A stretch of 64,000 nt of DNA from the NCBI RefSeq assembly GCF_963678245.1, contig NZ_OY782770.1, positions 806,001 through 870,000 on the forward strand, in the 5' to 3' direction. Of this stretch, positions 1 to 9,246 are shown piece by piece (position 1 is the stretch's first letter; every line of letters begins with the position of its first letter). The position numbers were made by a program, and so were the translations under genes. This DNA comes from an uncultured Sunxiuqinia sp. (lineage in GTDB: Bacteria > Bacteroidota > Bacteroidia > Bacteroidales > Prolixibacteraceae). Under the pieces are notes generated by a model, which was given only the letters and a program-made list of their open reading frames with translations, had not been told where the DNA came from and did no database searches.

Positions 1-734
1 GTGTTTCCAAGGCCATCAACCGTTCCATCCGCTGTTTTGCATACCATTTCAGACTTACCATCACCATCAAGATCGTAAACCATAAATTGGGTATAGTGCG
101 CCCCTGCTCGTATATTCCTACCTAAATCGATTCTCCAGAGCTGAGTGCCATCTAATTGATAAGCGTCAATAATTACATTACCCGTATATCCACTATGGGA
201 GTTATCGTGAGAATTGGAAGGATCCCATTTCAATATAATTTCGTAATTTCCATCACCATCTAAATCCCCAACACTACAATCGTTGGCACTGTATTTATAA
301 GCTACTTTATCGGGAGTTATTCCTCCGTCGGGAATATTCAACGGCAGCGAAAAATAGGGTTCGCTTCCTTTAAGTGTAAAAACCTCTGATCGATCAGACT
401 CAATATCCTTAATTACTGGAACGACATAATATTGATTCAGGTGTTTAGTGTTAACATCTTTAATTAATAAATTTGTTTTGCCAGAGATTGGCAAATCATT
501 TTGCTTTATAGCCTCTCCTTCGTCAACTTTTGCATAAACATTGAAAGCAATATCCGCCGGATCGCTTCCAAACTTTCGCCATTGAACCAAAACATTATCA
601 CCTGAAGTATTAACGGCAACAACACCGCGGCTTAGCGTTTCCATTTGTCGCTGACCAAATGAAGTTTGAGAAAACAACATAAATAGAACTACCCCCCAAA
701 TTAATCTGAGATATTGCCTTGAAAACTGTTTCAT
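1..734 (-). CDS. Rhamnogalacturonan lyase, PL11 family (3' part missing)
   Basis: The reading frame starts at 734 and runs off the left edge, so only about 244 N-terminal residues are visible. The protein opens with a signal peptide ending in SQTSFGQ, so it is exported. The visible part carries the hallmark PL11 stretches: RGVVAV, GSDPADIAFNVY, YSANDCSVGDLDGDGNYEIIL, LKWDPSNSHDNSHSGYTGN and NIRAGAHYTQFMVYDLDGDG. Repeated DxDGDG loops are the calcium-binding repeats of the eight-bladed propeller of this family (YesW/YesX type). Family members cleave the rhamnose-galacturonate backbone of rhamnogalacturonan I by beta-elimination. The gene follows susD by 174 bases, but a strong terminator-like hairpin stands between them, so it may be read at a lower level or from its own promoter. 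The catalytic C-terminal half cannot be checked. Confidence 0.93.
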   Translation of the reverse strand, partial: MKQFSRQYLRLIWGVVLFMLFSQTSFGQRQMETLSRGVVAVNTSGDNVLVQWRKFGSDPADIAFNVYAKVDEGEAIKQNDLPISGKTNLLIKDVNTKHLNQYYVVPVIKDIESDRSEVFTLKGSEPYFSLPLNIPDGGITPDKVAYKYSANDCSVGDLDGDGNYEIILKWDPSNSHDNSHSGYTGNVIIDAYQLDGTQLWRIDLGRNIRAGAHYTQFMVYDLDGDGKSEMVCKTADGTVDGLGN

Positions 735-826
735 AATTTTGATTCCTTTGCAACAGCCATCAACAAAAAAACGTCAATTCAAAGTTTACAGCTGCATTCA
801 AACAGACCTCAAACGAGTATCTACTT

Positions 827-883
827 GAAAAAAATCCTGAAAACCAGAATACTTCTGACAGTATGACTTCTGATTTTCAGGAT
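827..883 (-). terminator. Intrinsic terminator or attenuator between susD and the lyase
   Basis: Arms at 834-849 and 868-883 pair over 16 bases with one mismatch. Reading the minus strand, the stem is followed at once by seven T residues. This is a classic Rho-independent signal for transcripts coming from the upstream susC/susD genes. The loop also contains a second copy of TTCTGA (853-858), which could compete for pairing. It separates binding and transport genes from the enzyme gene. Confidence 0.72.
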
Positions 884-908
884 ATTTGATTATTGGTAAT
901 TGAGTTAT

Positions 909-2546
909 TTATAAGCCAAGCTCCCAATCAATGAAGAATTCACCATTCATTATTTTCTCACGAATAGTTTCTTGCATTCCTTCGGGATATTTAGGAACAA
1001 TCCGATCGGCTATAATCGACATATCGTTGTAGCGATTAGCCATACGATATAGCATTCCCATTACGCGTCCCTCAGCAGGAAACTCGAGTAACATAGCATC
1101 AAGAAGAGCCAAATCGTAGGCTTTAATCCTTTCAGCTTCTGTCATTTCATAGTCTTCAGCACTTGGGTCGGGCAGCTCAAAAAAGTCGCCATTCACAACT
1201 CCCTCAATACCAATATTATTGTATAACCGATGTAGAAGAAAGTCTCGGTATCGGGCATCCCATTGATCAGGATCGTTATTTCTATCAAATTCGCCCTGAT
1301 CGGGGAATCGTCCTGCAACACCTTCATTTAGCAATGTTCCTGCAGGTTGCCAATTTCCTAAATGATTTTCAGCCTCTGCCAACCAAAAGTGTAAATCATG
1401 CCCACGGTATAAAGGAATACTAGCATCGCTTTGGTATGGTTGTCTCCAGCGATAATTAGCATGATACTTACCAACAACAGTATCTCCGTCTTGTGACAGG
1501 AAGTTAGTGTAACGACCACGTCTGTCATTATAGCTATACTTACTCATCGCATAAGTAGTAGGCCGAATTAAATACTTCGCAGGATATCTTTTCCCAAAAT
1601 AGGTAATCAAATCATTGGTCTGATTGTTTGTATAGTCATAAATTATTGATGAGATAGCTGAGCGGCGATAGTAAGTACCTTCCGCAAATATTCGGTAGTA
1701 ATTATTGTTCCACCCAGCATTTAAGCTAAATAAATAAGGATCTTCATAAAAAGCTTCCTGCAGACGATTCAGAATATGGTCTTTGATCCACGCCCAACCT
1801 TCATTTTTTGTCACCAATAATTCACAACGTAAGCACAGCCAGTCAGGCGTAATGTATTGCCAATGTTGATATTGTCCGTCAGTGGGATTTTCCGGATCTA
1901 GCCAGTCTCCCCAATTCATTTCTAGCGTCCCATCGATACCATTAACACCATTGTCAATCAGATCCAAACATTTATCAACGATTTGCTCAACGCTGGTTAG
2001 CTCCGTGAATATTGCATTGTCAGATACATCTTTTAACTCGGTAACCGGATCATCAAAATAAATTGCTCTACCGTACTGCTTAGCCAACTGAAAGTAAGTC
2101 CAAGCCTTAATACGAAGTGTTCCACTTATCAAAGCTTTATAGTTGGTTTCTGTAGCGCTATCCATAGCATCACCTATTTCCTCGCGGTAGGCAAACATTT
2201 TTGTCAGGTAGTCATTACACGCTATAATCACAGCGTAAATATCTACGGGGTCGGCAAATTCGTTTGTTTGAGAATAATTGTATTGATACAATTGCCACAG
2301 ATCCTGAGGAGCATCAGCAGTTGGCTCCAGAAAATCAGCACGTATATCAGACATAAAGATCAGTTGGTCACCAACATCTTGCAACTTAGTAATAATGCCT
2401 AAGTAGCCAGAGTACATTTCACTTTGTGAACTGACATAATCTTCGGAGTTAATGATATCTGACGGATCGGTATTAAAATAATTTTCACAGCCCGCGAATG
2501 AAAACACCATCAAAACGACGACTATATTTTTGAATATCTTTTTCAT
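909..2546 (-). CDS. SusD-like outer-membrane glycan-binding lipoprotein (pair 2)
   Basis: This 545-residue protein begins with a lipoprotein signal (MKKIFKNIV...SFAGC, lipid cysteine near residue 20) followed by ENYFNTDPSD, the usual start of a mature SusD protein. It has alpha-helical TPR-like stretches (LRIKAWTYFQLAKQYG) and the C-terminal RagB/SusD region (HDLHFWLAEAENHLGN). SusD proteins sit on the cell surface as the lid of the SusC channel and bind oligosaccharides. It follows its SusC partner by 49 bases. It is in a large SusD subgroup and diverges from the partner of pair 1, so the two pairs probably bind different pieces of the same polymer. The substrate is inferred from the neighbouring PL11 lyase only. 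Confidence 0.93.
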   Translation of the reverse strand: MKKIFKNIVVVLMVFSFAGCENYFNTDPSDIINSEDYVSSQSEMYSGYLGIITKLQDVGDQLIFMSDIRADFLEPTADAPQDLWQLYQYNYSQTNEFADPVDIYAVIIACNDYLTKMFAYREEIGDAMDSATETNYKALISGTLRIKAWTYFQLAKQYGRAIYFDDPVTELKDVSDNAIFTELTSVEQIVDKCLDLIDNGVNGIDGTLEMNWGDWLDPENPTDGQYQHWQYITPDWLCLRCELLVTKNEGWAWIKDHILNRLQEAFYEDPYLFSLNAGWNNNYYRIFAEGTYYRRSAISSIIYDYTNNQTNDLITYFGKRYPAKYLIRPTTYAMSKYSYNDRRGRYTNFLSQDGDTVVGKYHANYRWRQPYQSDASIPLYRGHDLHFWLAEAENHLGNWQPAGTLLNEGVAGRFPDQGEFDRNNDPDQWDARYRDFLLHRLYNNIGIEGVVNGDFFELPDPSAEDYEMTEAERIKAYDLALLDAMLLEFPAEGRVMGMLYRMANRYNDMSIIADRIVPKYPEGMQETIREKIMNGEFFIDWELGL

Positions 2547-2595
2547 AGACTAAATTTTTAATTCAATTCTTTTGCTATTAATTCAAATTCCCGGG

Positions 2596-5500
2596 TTAGA
2601 AATTCAGGTTAAAACCAAATTTCACACTACGAGGAATTACAGCTTTTGCATAATCAACCCCTTGAAATGCTTCCTCATAAGAATAAGCAAATTCAGGATC
2701 AAGCCCTAAGTAGTCGGTCCAGGTAAATAGGTTTTCACCGGTGACATAGATTTTTCCTGATCGGAAGAATTTAAGGAATGTTTGATCAAATTCGTAGGCA
2801 AGAGTCACATACTTGAGTTTTAAGTATGAAGCATCTTCGATCCAACGAGACGAAAACGCATTATTGTTCATTGGGTCGCCATACACAGCCTTTGGAATAT
2901 CAGTATTCTGTCCATCTAACTGCCAACGATTTATAGCAGCCCGAGACTGGTTACTGAAGTTATCCAAAGCTTCGATTGAACGACGAGTGGCATTGTATGC
3001 CTCATTTCCTGATGAGTAAGTAAACTCTGCCGATATCGATAAATTTTTGTAGCGGATATAGGAATAAAAACCACCAAAGAAATCGGGAGTAGCAGACCCC
3101 AGAATTTGCTTATCTTCTTCGCCAATCTTTCCGTCGTTATTTACATCTTCGTAGCGCACATCTCCGGCTTCGTAGTTAATTCCTCTCCAGTCTTTCAGAT
3201 TGGCAGCTGTTGCTTGAGCCTGTGAAGCAAAAATTCCTTCAGCTTTATAGCCGTAGAAACTATAAGTATCTTCTCCTATTTTGGTCATAATCTCAGCTCC
3301 ATCGGGCAAATCCATTATTTGTTCTGAAACAGTTCCTAATGATTTTACTTCATTTGTGAGTGTTGAAATATTACCTCCAACAATCCACTCAAAGCTTTTG
3401 CTTTTCAATAATGATGCTGATAGTTCAGCTTCAATTCCTGAGTTTGCAATTTCAGCAGAATTATCGTAGTAAGTTGGAGAGCCAAAAACAGAAGATACCG
3501 GCTGAGCAAATAACACATCGGTTGAAGTGGCATTGAAATAGTTCACTCCTAAATCAACTCTGTTTTTCAATACCGAAAGCTCAACACCCAAATCCAGTTG
3601 TTTTGTGGTTTCCCATTTCAAATTTGTGTTCGGAATATTTGACCGTACAATGCCAGACAACACCAAAAACGGTGTGCTCTGGTAGTAGTTTTTACCATAG
3701 TTTGAAGAAAACCGGCTGTTACCTGTTAATCCGTATTCGGCTCTGAAATCCAACTTGTTTATGAAAGTTGAATTTTCAAGACTCTCCAAGTGTTTCGCCA
3801 TAAACGTTAATCCTGCTGAAGGAAAAACACCTAATCTGGAAGCATCTACTCCTGATGACGAAGTTCCGTCTACGGCAACATTTACTGACGCTCGTAGTAA
3901 GTTGTTCATGGTATAATCTCCATGAGCATACATATTCATCCAGTTCCATTCATTGATGTAACCGAAGAATTTGGTCGTACCACTTTCAACAAAGTTTAAT
4001 GTTCTATAAAAGTCGTTGGCCGTATTGTATCCGGCTCCCCCATCAAATTCTTTACTGGTAGTTAACATTTGTAAGCCACCATACATATTCAGCAAATTTC
4101 CTGAATCAAGCACTTTTTTGTATTTCGCATTCAGGTTATAGTACATATTTTTCACTTCTCCAGCCCCTGAACGCACGGTATTCTCTGCCAATCCGTTGTT
4201 CATTGCAACAATCGTGTTACTACTACGTCCCGGGATAAAGATATTTTCCTGATCATAGTTGTAAAATAAGCCAATTGTTCCTGACAACAAAAGGTCAGGC
4301 GTAACTTCATAATTAGCGCCAAACCGGATATTAACATTATGCTGTCTGGTATTAGCTGCCAGTGTATTTGCGATAGCAACCGGGTTACTTACACCGTAAC
4401 GGGCAATATCATACTCAGCCAATATACTTCCATTCGGATCTTTTCTATACGGACTAAGCAATGGCATTTTACTGTAAGCAACTAAAACAGGGTTGGTTTC
4501 TTTAATCAAACCTTGTTCTTGCAAATCGGCCTGCATATAGGCCAATCCAATACTTGCCAATAACTCTAACTTACGATTAACGTTGATACTGGTATTAATT
4601 TGAGTATGATAACGATCGCGTTTCGTATTGTCAATCACGCCACCTTCATTCATATAACCTAGCGAGATATCATATTTTGCAACAGCATCGCCACCTTCTA
4701 CCCTCAACACATTATTTGAGACTACGGAAGGAGAATAAACTTCATCCTGCCAGTCGGTTTTATTGTTGTACAAGTAGTTGTAGTAATTGTCCGGATCGTC
4801 AACCAAAAATGGAAAATCACCAATCAGGTCAGCCATATTGGCATAATAAGTTAAGCCAACATCGGTTAAGTATGACTTATATTCATCTCCATTCATTACC
4901 GGAATTTGCTGATCATTCCAGCTTAAACCGAACTGGGAAGTTAAGCTAATTTGTGTTTCAAGTTTATCTGACGCTGATACTCCGTTGGTTTCGATCAAAA
5001 TGACCCCATTCGCGGCCATCGATCCGTAAATAGAAGCTTCAGCCCCCTTTAGAACAGTGATATTCTGAATGTCAGAAACATTTAATCCGTTAAAAATTCC
5101 ACGAGAGTATCCCCCAATAATTGGAGATTCTTCGGTATCGGGCAAATAAGGAATGCCATTAACCAAGATGAGTGGCATATTTTTTCCTACCAGCGAGCGT
5201 ACTCCCCGAATATTCAAATAGGAACCTTCACCAGGCATTCCACTTTTGTTGATTACACGCAAACCTGATACTTCTCCCTGCAACGCGTTTTCAATGGTGT
5301 GAACCTGATCCAAATCCTTTGCTCCAATATTCTTTGCAGCAGACGTTTGTGCCGACTTGGTTAACTTTGTATGCGGAAAAACCAAATCTTCGTTGTACTT
5401 CGGTTTTGCCATATCTACCAGTACAATCCGAACATCAGTCCGCCCCAATAATGGCTGGGACAAATCGTAGAATCCCTGGGCTGAAACTGTTAGAATTCCA

Positions 5501-5721
5501 TCAGTATCGGCTACGTTTACTTCAAACTCTCCTTCCTCATTGGTTTGAACGACTCCCTCAACGCCACTAATTGTAATGACAGCAGAAGGAACAGCCTGAT
5601 TATCGGGCGCTGTAACTTTACCTTTTACAGTGATTTCTTGTGCCGACAATCCAAATACCAATAAAACGAATAGTATTGTCAGTGCTATTTTATTGTGTCT
5701 CATATTCAATACTTTATCCAT
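2596..5721 (-). CDS. SusC-like TonB-dependent outer-membrane transporter (pair 2)
   Basis: The product has 1041 residues from the first ATG, which overlaps the upstream stop codon (TAATG). A second ATG at 5703 gives a cleaner signal peptide (MRHNKIALTILF...LSAQ) and may be the real start. A carboxypeptidase-like regulatory domain (about residues 30-105) precedes the plug (LNIRGVRSL..NMPLILVNGIPY, VLKGAEASIYGSMAANGVILIET) and a beta-barrel ending in SVKFGFNLNF, the normal terminal aromatic. This family imports oligosaccharides with energy from TonB. There is no obvious damage. The one-base overlap with the FAS1 gene upstream and the short gap to susD show a single transcript. Confidence 0.94.
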   Translation of the reverse strand: MDKVLNMRHNKIALTILFVLLVFGLSAQEITVKGKVTAPDNQAVPSAVITISGVEGVVQTNEEGEFEVNVADTDGILTVSAQGFYDLSQPLLGRTDVRIVLVDMAKPKYNEDLVFPHTKLTKSAQTSAAKNIGAKDLDQVHTIENALQGEVSGLRVINKSGMPGEGSYLNIRGVRSLVGKNMPLILVNGIPYLPDTEESPIIGGYSRGIFNGLNVSDIQNITVLKGAEASIYGSMAANGVILIETNGVSASDKLETQISLTSQFGLSWNDQQIPVMNGDEYKSYLTDVGLTYYANMADLIGDFPFLVDDPDNYYNYLYNNKTDWQDEVYSPSVVSNNVLRVEGGDAVAKYDISLGYMNEGGVIDNTKRDRYHTQINTSINVNRKLELLASIGLAYMQADLQEQGLIKETNPVLVAYSKMPLLSPYRKDPNGSILAEYDIARYGVSNPVAIANTLAANTRQHNVNIRFGANYEVTPDLLLSGTIGLFYNYDQENIFIPGRSSNTIVAMNNGLAENTVRSGAGEVKNMYYNLNAKYKKVLDSGNLLNMYGGLQMLTTSKEFDGGAGYNTANDFYRTLNFVESGTTKFFGYINEWNWMNMYAHGDYTMNNLLRASVNVAVDGTSSSGVDASRLGVFPSAGLTFMAKHLESLENSTFINKLDFRAEYGLTGNSRFSSNYGKNYYQSTPFLVLSGIVRSNIPNTNLKWETTKQLDLGVELSVLKNRVDLGVNYFNATSTDVLFAQPVSSVFGSPTYYDNSAEIANSGIEAELSASLLKSKSFEWIVGGNISTLTNEVKSLGTVSEQIMDLPDGAEIMTKIGEDTYSFYGYKAEGIFASQAQATAANLKDWRGINYEAGDVRYEDVNNDGKIGEEDKQILGSATPDFFGGFYSYIRYKNLSISAEFTYSSGNEAYNATRRSIEALDNFSNQSRAAINRWQLDGQNTDIPKAVYGDPMNNNAFSSRWIEDASYLKLKYVTLAYEFDQTFLKFFRSGKIYVTGENLFTWTDYLGLDPEFAYSYEEAFQGVDYAKAVIPRSVKFGFNLNF

Positions 5722-7439
5722 TAATAATTATTTTCAGTGGGTCGCAGTGTCCAACAGTAAAGCTGGTATCTACCTTTTGTATTTCCGCTGGCAGCAATTG
5801 CTGCTATATCATTACTTGCCACTTTAATTTTAATTGGTTGTAATTCGGTTCCCGTAATGGTTACAATTCCTATTTCTGCGCCATCACAATCGTAATACTT
5901 CGCCCTGTTTGTTACCGAACCCCAATCTGCCGGAACATATCCTTCAGGGAAGCCATTACCTGTGCGGTCGTAGTGAATGTTAGGGTTCACATTATCATTA
6001 ACCAACTCATCATTAAAATAAATCTGAAAGGTATGAGGGAACTTATTCGACTTAAAGCCCATACTAAAACTATATTCACCCGGAGGAACCATCACCACTG
6101 CAACAGTGCCATCTTCCTTCAAAGATATACCTGTTAATTCAACAGAACAGACACTTTCATTAGCCTTCGCTTCGTCGGTAGGCCATGCCCGCACTGTTTT
6201 ATAGGGTACAAATGGCCAGGGTCCCAGCGGACCGAACCCGCCGTCGTCCACAATGGAAATATCGCCGAGTCCTTCCCATTTGTAGTATTCTTCTTTTTCT
6301 GTTTCGTTACAATATTCCCAAATATAGAATCGATTTTTAATTCGATAGACGACAACATTATTCGGAATTTTTAAGGCTGTCGTGTAATAGGCTACCCCAT
6401 TACTCAGGGTTACCGGACTACTTGTATTTACTTTCTGTACAGTAGGTCGCCACTGAACTCCAGGAGTTGAAGCAGATTCGCCCTCAATATAACCGCTAAC
6501 AGAATAGAGATCTTCGGTACCGTCCAACTGCTCAGGAGTTAACATACTGCTATAAAATGCGGACTTAATAATAAATTGCTCAAATTTTAAGCTGTCATTC
6601 GCATTTGGCTCACGGTTCAATGCATCCCGAACATCCTGATAAGCCTTATCCAGCGCTCCCTTTACAAGTGTGTTATTGGGAACTAACACCGTAGATGAGA
6701 AAAACTCTGATCGCATATTCCAAGAGTCGGAACCGCCGGAATCGTAACGATCCATTAATAAGTTTTTCGACACAAATACCGAATCGTACACGGTATTTCC
6801 GGTATTGTCAACACCTACCGGGATGCTGTTTTCCCGATCGAATGCACTTTCTTCATATTCAAAAACTAAATCTTTAAACATACTATACTCATCGCCAAGC
6901 TCCGTCAAAAACTCGTACAATGATTTAGGAGCATAAATTGCATCACTCATCACATACACAAACCCATTGTCTACCTGAATGATTTTGGAGATTCTCGAGT
7001 TAGCAATGAAATACTCTGTTGTACTGGCTGTTTTCTCTACCGAAACCTCAAGATACTTTCCATTCCACATCTTGATTGACAGACCATCAACCAGTTTGGT
7101 TGGTGTAAATGCTAAATCACTAACGCAAGTGTTTGCAAAAAAGTTAGCATTTTCAATTTGAGCTCCACTCATTACACTGTTTGAGTAAACCAAAACAGTA
7201 AATAGTTGATCTTTTGTCTCCAACTTCGTATAAACATCCTGCTCCTCGAATAGTGTCGATATGGAGCTCAAGTCGGAATTCGTCTGTATGTATTCTTCGG
7301 CCGACATATCCACCACCTCAACGATGTCGCTATCTACCGTTTTACTGCCTGGCTCATAGTGCTCATCCCACTTCTCTGTACAAGAAAAGGCAAACAGCAT
7401 GGTTACCGCGGCTATTGCATATATATATCTTCTTTTCAT
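5721..7439 (-). CDS. FAS1-domain surface lipoprotein with C-terminal jelly-roll-like region
   Basis: I chose the start at 7439 because MKRRYIYAIAAVTMLFAFSC is a textbook lipoprotein signal; an ATG 24 codons upstream would bury it. The N-terminal half has one or two fasciclin-like folds (SISTLFEEQDVYTKLETKDQ, LFTVLVYSNSVMSG, DNGFVYVMSDAIYAPKS). The C-terminal third (GTVAVVMVPPGEYSFSMGF ... TITGTELQPIKIKVASND) looks like a beta-sandwich carbohydrate-binding module. Proteins of this design are frequent in Bacteroidota glycan loci and are probably surface glycan-binding or adhesion proteins; no enzymatic motif is visible. It lies between another FAS1 gene and susC in the operon. Confidence 0.82.
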   Translation of the reverse strand: MKRRYIYAIAAVTMLFAFSCTEKWDEHYEPGSKTVDSDIVEVVDMSAEEYIQTNSDLSSISTLFEEQDVYTKLETKDQLFTVLVYSNSVMSGAQIENANFFANTCVSDLAFTPTKLVDGLSIKMWNGKYLEVSVEKTASTTEYFIANSRISKIIQVDNGFVYVMSDAIYAPKSLYEFLTELGDEYSMFKDLVFEYEESAFDRENSIPVGVDNTGNTVYDSVFVSKNLLMDRYDSGGSDSWNMRSEFFSSTVLVPNNTLVKGALDKAYQDVRDALNREPNANDSLKFEQFIIKSAFYSSMLTPEQLDGTEDLYSVSGYIEGESASTPGVQWRPTVQKVNTSSPVTLSNGVAYYTTALKIPNNVVVYRIKNRFYIWEYCNETEKEEYYKWEGLGDISIVDDGGFGPLGPWPFVPYKTVRAWPTDEAKANESVCSVELTGISLKEDGTVAVVMVPPGEYSFSMGFKSNKFPHTFQIYFNDELVNDNVNPNIHYDRTGNGFPEGYVPADWGSVTNRAKYYDCDGAEIGIVTITGTELQPIKIKVASNDIAAIAASGNTKGRYQLYCWTLRPTENNY

Positions 7440-7540
7440 CTCATTATAATTTAAGGTTTTCAAAAGCACTCGATGGAAATTGCTTATTGCCATCCTTCTG
7501 TGTGTAAACATTTTTAGATGCTCGTTTCATAACCTATACT

Positions 7541-9232
7541 TTAATCGTTAATAGGAGTAAATTTGATGTAATCCAGCTGCAAACGATACTTATTGTGCGT
7601 AGTTGCTCTTGAATCGAGGAGTACAATTTTAAACTCATGAGAATCAGTTTCCTCTAAGTCAACTTCATCAAACAGTGCCATATCATAAATTCCGACAGAA
7701 GCCTTAGCACCATCGTACACGTATACTTCGTTGTTCGTTTGGTCAAGTGAAACTTTACACAAACTACCTCCCGAAACAAAAGGAGCAAGTGAACCAGCAG
7801 AAGCATAGTACAATTCAACTTTATATTTTCCTTTGAGCAAAACAGGGGTTTTCATGCTTACAGTTCCCAGATACCCCAGATTAACTACCAACATGTCGTT
7901 TTTATATGCACCGTAGGTATTGGTTGCACCTCCATCATTTGATTTGGTAACAAGGTATCCTAATTGAGGATAACCAGCTGAAGTTGAATTCACTTTTACA
8001 TCGTAGTAGCTTTCAATTGCGTCGTTGTCGTGAAATGCGATCCAGTGCTCGCTGCTTTGAGCCGTTTGGTATATATCACCAAGCTCTTGACTTGCGCCAT
8101 ATTCGTTCACAACGGAAGCTACATCATCATAATCGCAAACATCCCAAATTACGGTTCTCGGGGTTGGCGCGAAAACCGGCATATAATTATCTACTTCATG
8201 AAGAACGCCATTCTTAGCCGGCATGTCTGCTTTATCGGAGACCAAACCAATACCAGAAGAAGTAGCCACATCATAATTCACATAGTACGATCCACTAAAA
8301 TCATGAGTGGATAGGACTTGTTTCGGCGCCAAGGTGCTCCAGATTGCCGTTGAGTCGCCTTCCGAAAATGAAAACAGGTCTGTGGCATATTTTGAACTTG
8401 AAAGTAGATGATAGGCTACATACTGGTTAAGAGTATTGTCCGGACTTTCGTAATCGGTCGACGCTTCAACCTTTTGGGCTAAATCGTCTAAACTAGAAAC
8501 GCCTGCATCTCCGAAAGTTGAATTGGAGACGACAAACATGGTATAATTCTTCCTCAAGACTGTTTTTCCTCCATATTCAGTTTGAACAGTATCGTAGACA
8601 GTATTCAGCGTCTCGTCCCATCCTGTTGCCTCAACCGCTTCTTTGAAAATAGAATAACTCTCATTTTCGTTCAACCGATCATAAACAGTTTCAACCAGTG
8701 GTGTTAACACGTCGTTCAACGTATAGACAAATCCGTTTGTTACCGTATTCGCCAGCTCGTTAACAAGAGCTTCGTCGTTGATATAAACAGAGTTAATTCC
8801 GCCTTCGGCATTACCAGAATCGTCAAATGAAACTGATAAATAGTCTCCGGAAATTGTTGTTTTGGTTAATTTCCCTCCAATCAGAAATTCCTTTTGTGAG
8901 ATTTCTCCTTCAATCACATGAAACTGAACCAATGCCTTGACATATTCAGGATCGAGATCAGAAACACTCGCGACCCCTTTCTTTGCCAAAAATGCATCAA
9001 CCGCATCGTTATTCGGAACAAACAAGGTAAAAGACTTACTCGCTTGGTTTACAGCATTGTACAAATCTGCATATTTCAGAATGTCAATCCATTTCGAAAA
9101 TTCATCCTGACGCGACTCCAAGTAGGTTGCAGCCGGATCTAAATCGTACACTACAAAATTGTCTTTTTCGTATGGGTCGTCGCATGAAAAGACGATTAAG
9201 AACACCATACAGAATAGCAAATATTTTTTCAT
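7541..9232 (-). CDS. FAS1-domain lipoprotein with C-terminal beta-sandwich
   Basis: The 563-residue product starts with a short lipoprotein signal (MKKYLLFCMVFLIVFSC). Two fasciclin domains can be seen: one around residues 40-175 (ADLYNAVNQASKSFTLFVPNNDAVDAF, LVQFHVIEGE, NGFVYTLNDVLTPL) and one around 180-370 (YSIFKEAVEATGWDETL, YTMFVVSNSTFGDAG, VAYHLLSS). The last 170 residues (MKTPVLLKGKYKVELYYAS ... KYRLQLDYIKFTP) resemble a carbohydrate-binding jelly roll. It is 14 bases after susD of pair 1 and so belongs to the same transcript. A surface glycan-binding role is inferred from the context; the ligand is unknown. Confidence 0.84.
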   Translation of the reverse strand: MKKYLLFCMVFLIVFSCDDPYEKDNFVVYDLDPAATYLESRQDEFSKWIDILKYADLYNAVNQASKSFTLFVPNNDAVDAFLAKKGVASVSDLDPEYVKALVQFHVIEGEISQKEFLIGGKLTKTTISGDYLSVSFDDSGNAEGGINSVYINDEALVNELANTVTNGFVYTLNDVLTPLVETVYDRLNENESYSIFKEAVEATGWDETLNTVYDTVQTEYGGKTVLRKNYTMFVVSNSTFGDAGVSSLDDLAQKVEASTDYESPDNTLNQYVAYHLLSSSKYATDLFSFSEGDSTAIWSTLAPKQVLSTHDFSGSYYVNYDVATSSGIGLVSDKADMPAKNGVLHEVDNYMPVFAPTPRTVIWDVCDYDDVASVVNEYGASQELGDIYQTAQSSEHWIAFHDNDAIESYYDVKVNSTSAGYPQLGYLVTKSNDGGATNTYGAYKNDMLVVNLGYLGTVSMKTPVLLKGKYKVELYYASAGSLAPFVSGGSLCKVSLDQTNNEVYVYDGAKASVGIYDMALFDEVDLEETDSHEFKIVLLDSRATTHNKYRLQLDYIKFTPIND

Positions 9233-9246
9233 AATTTAGGCTCCTT

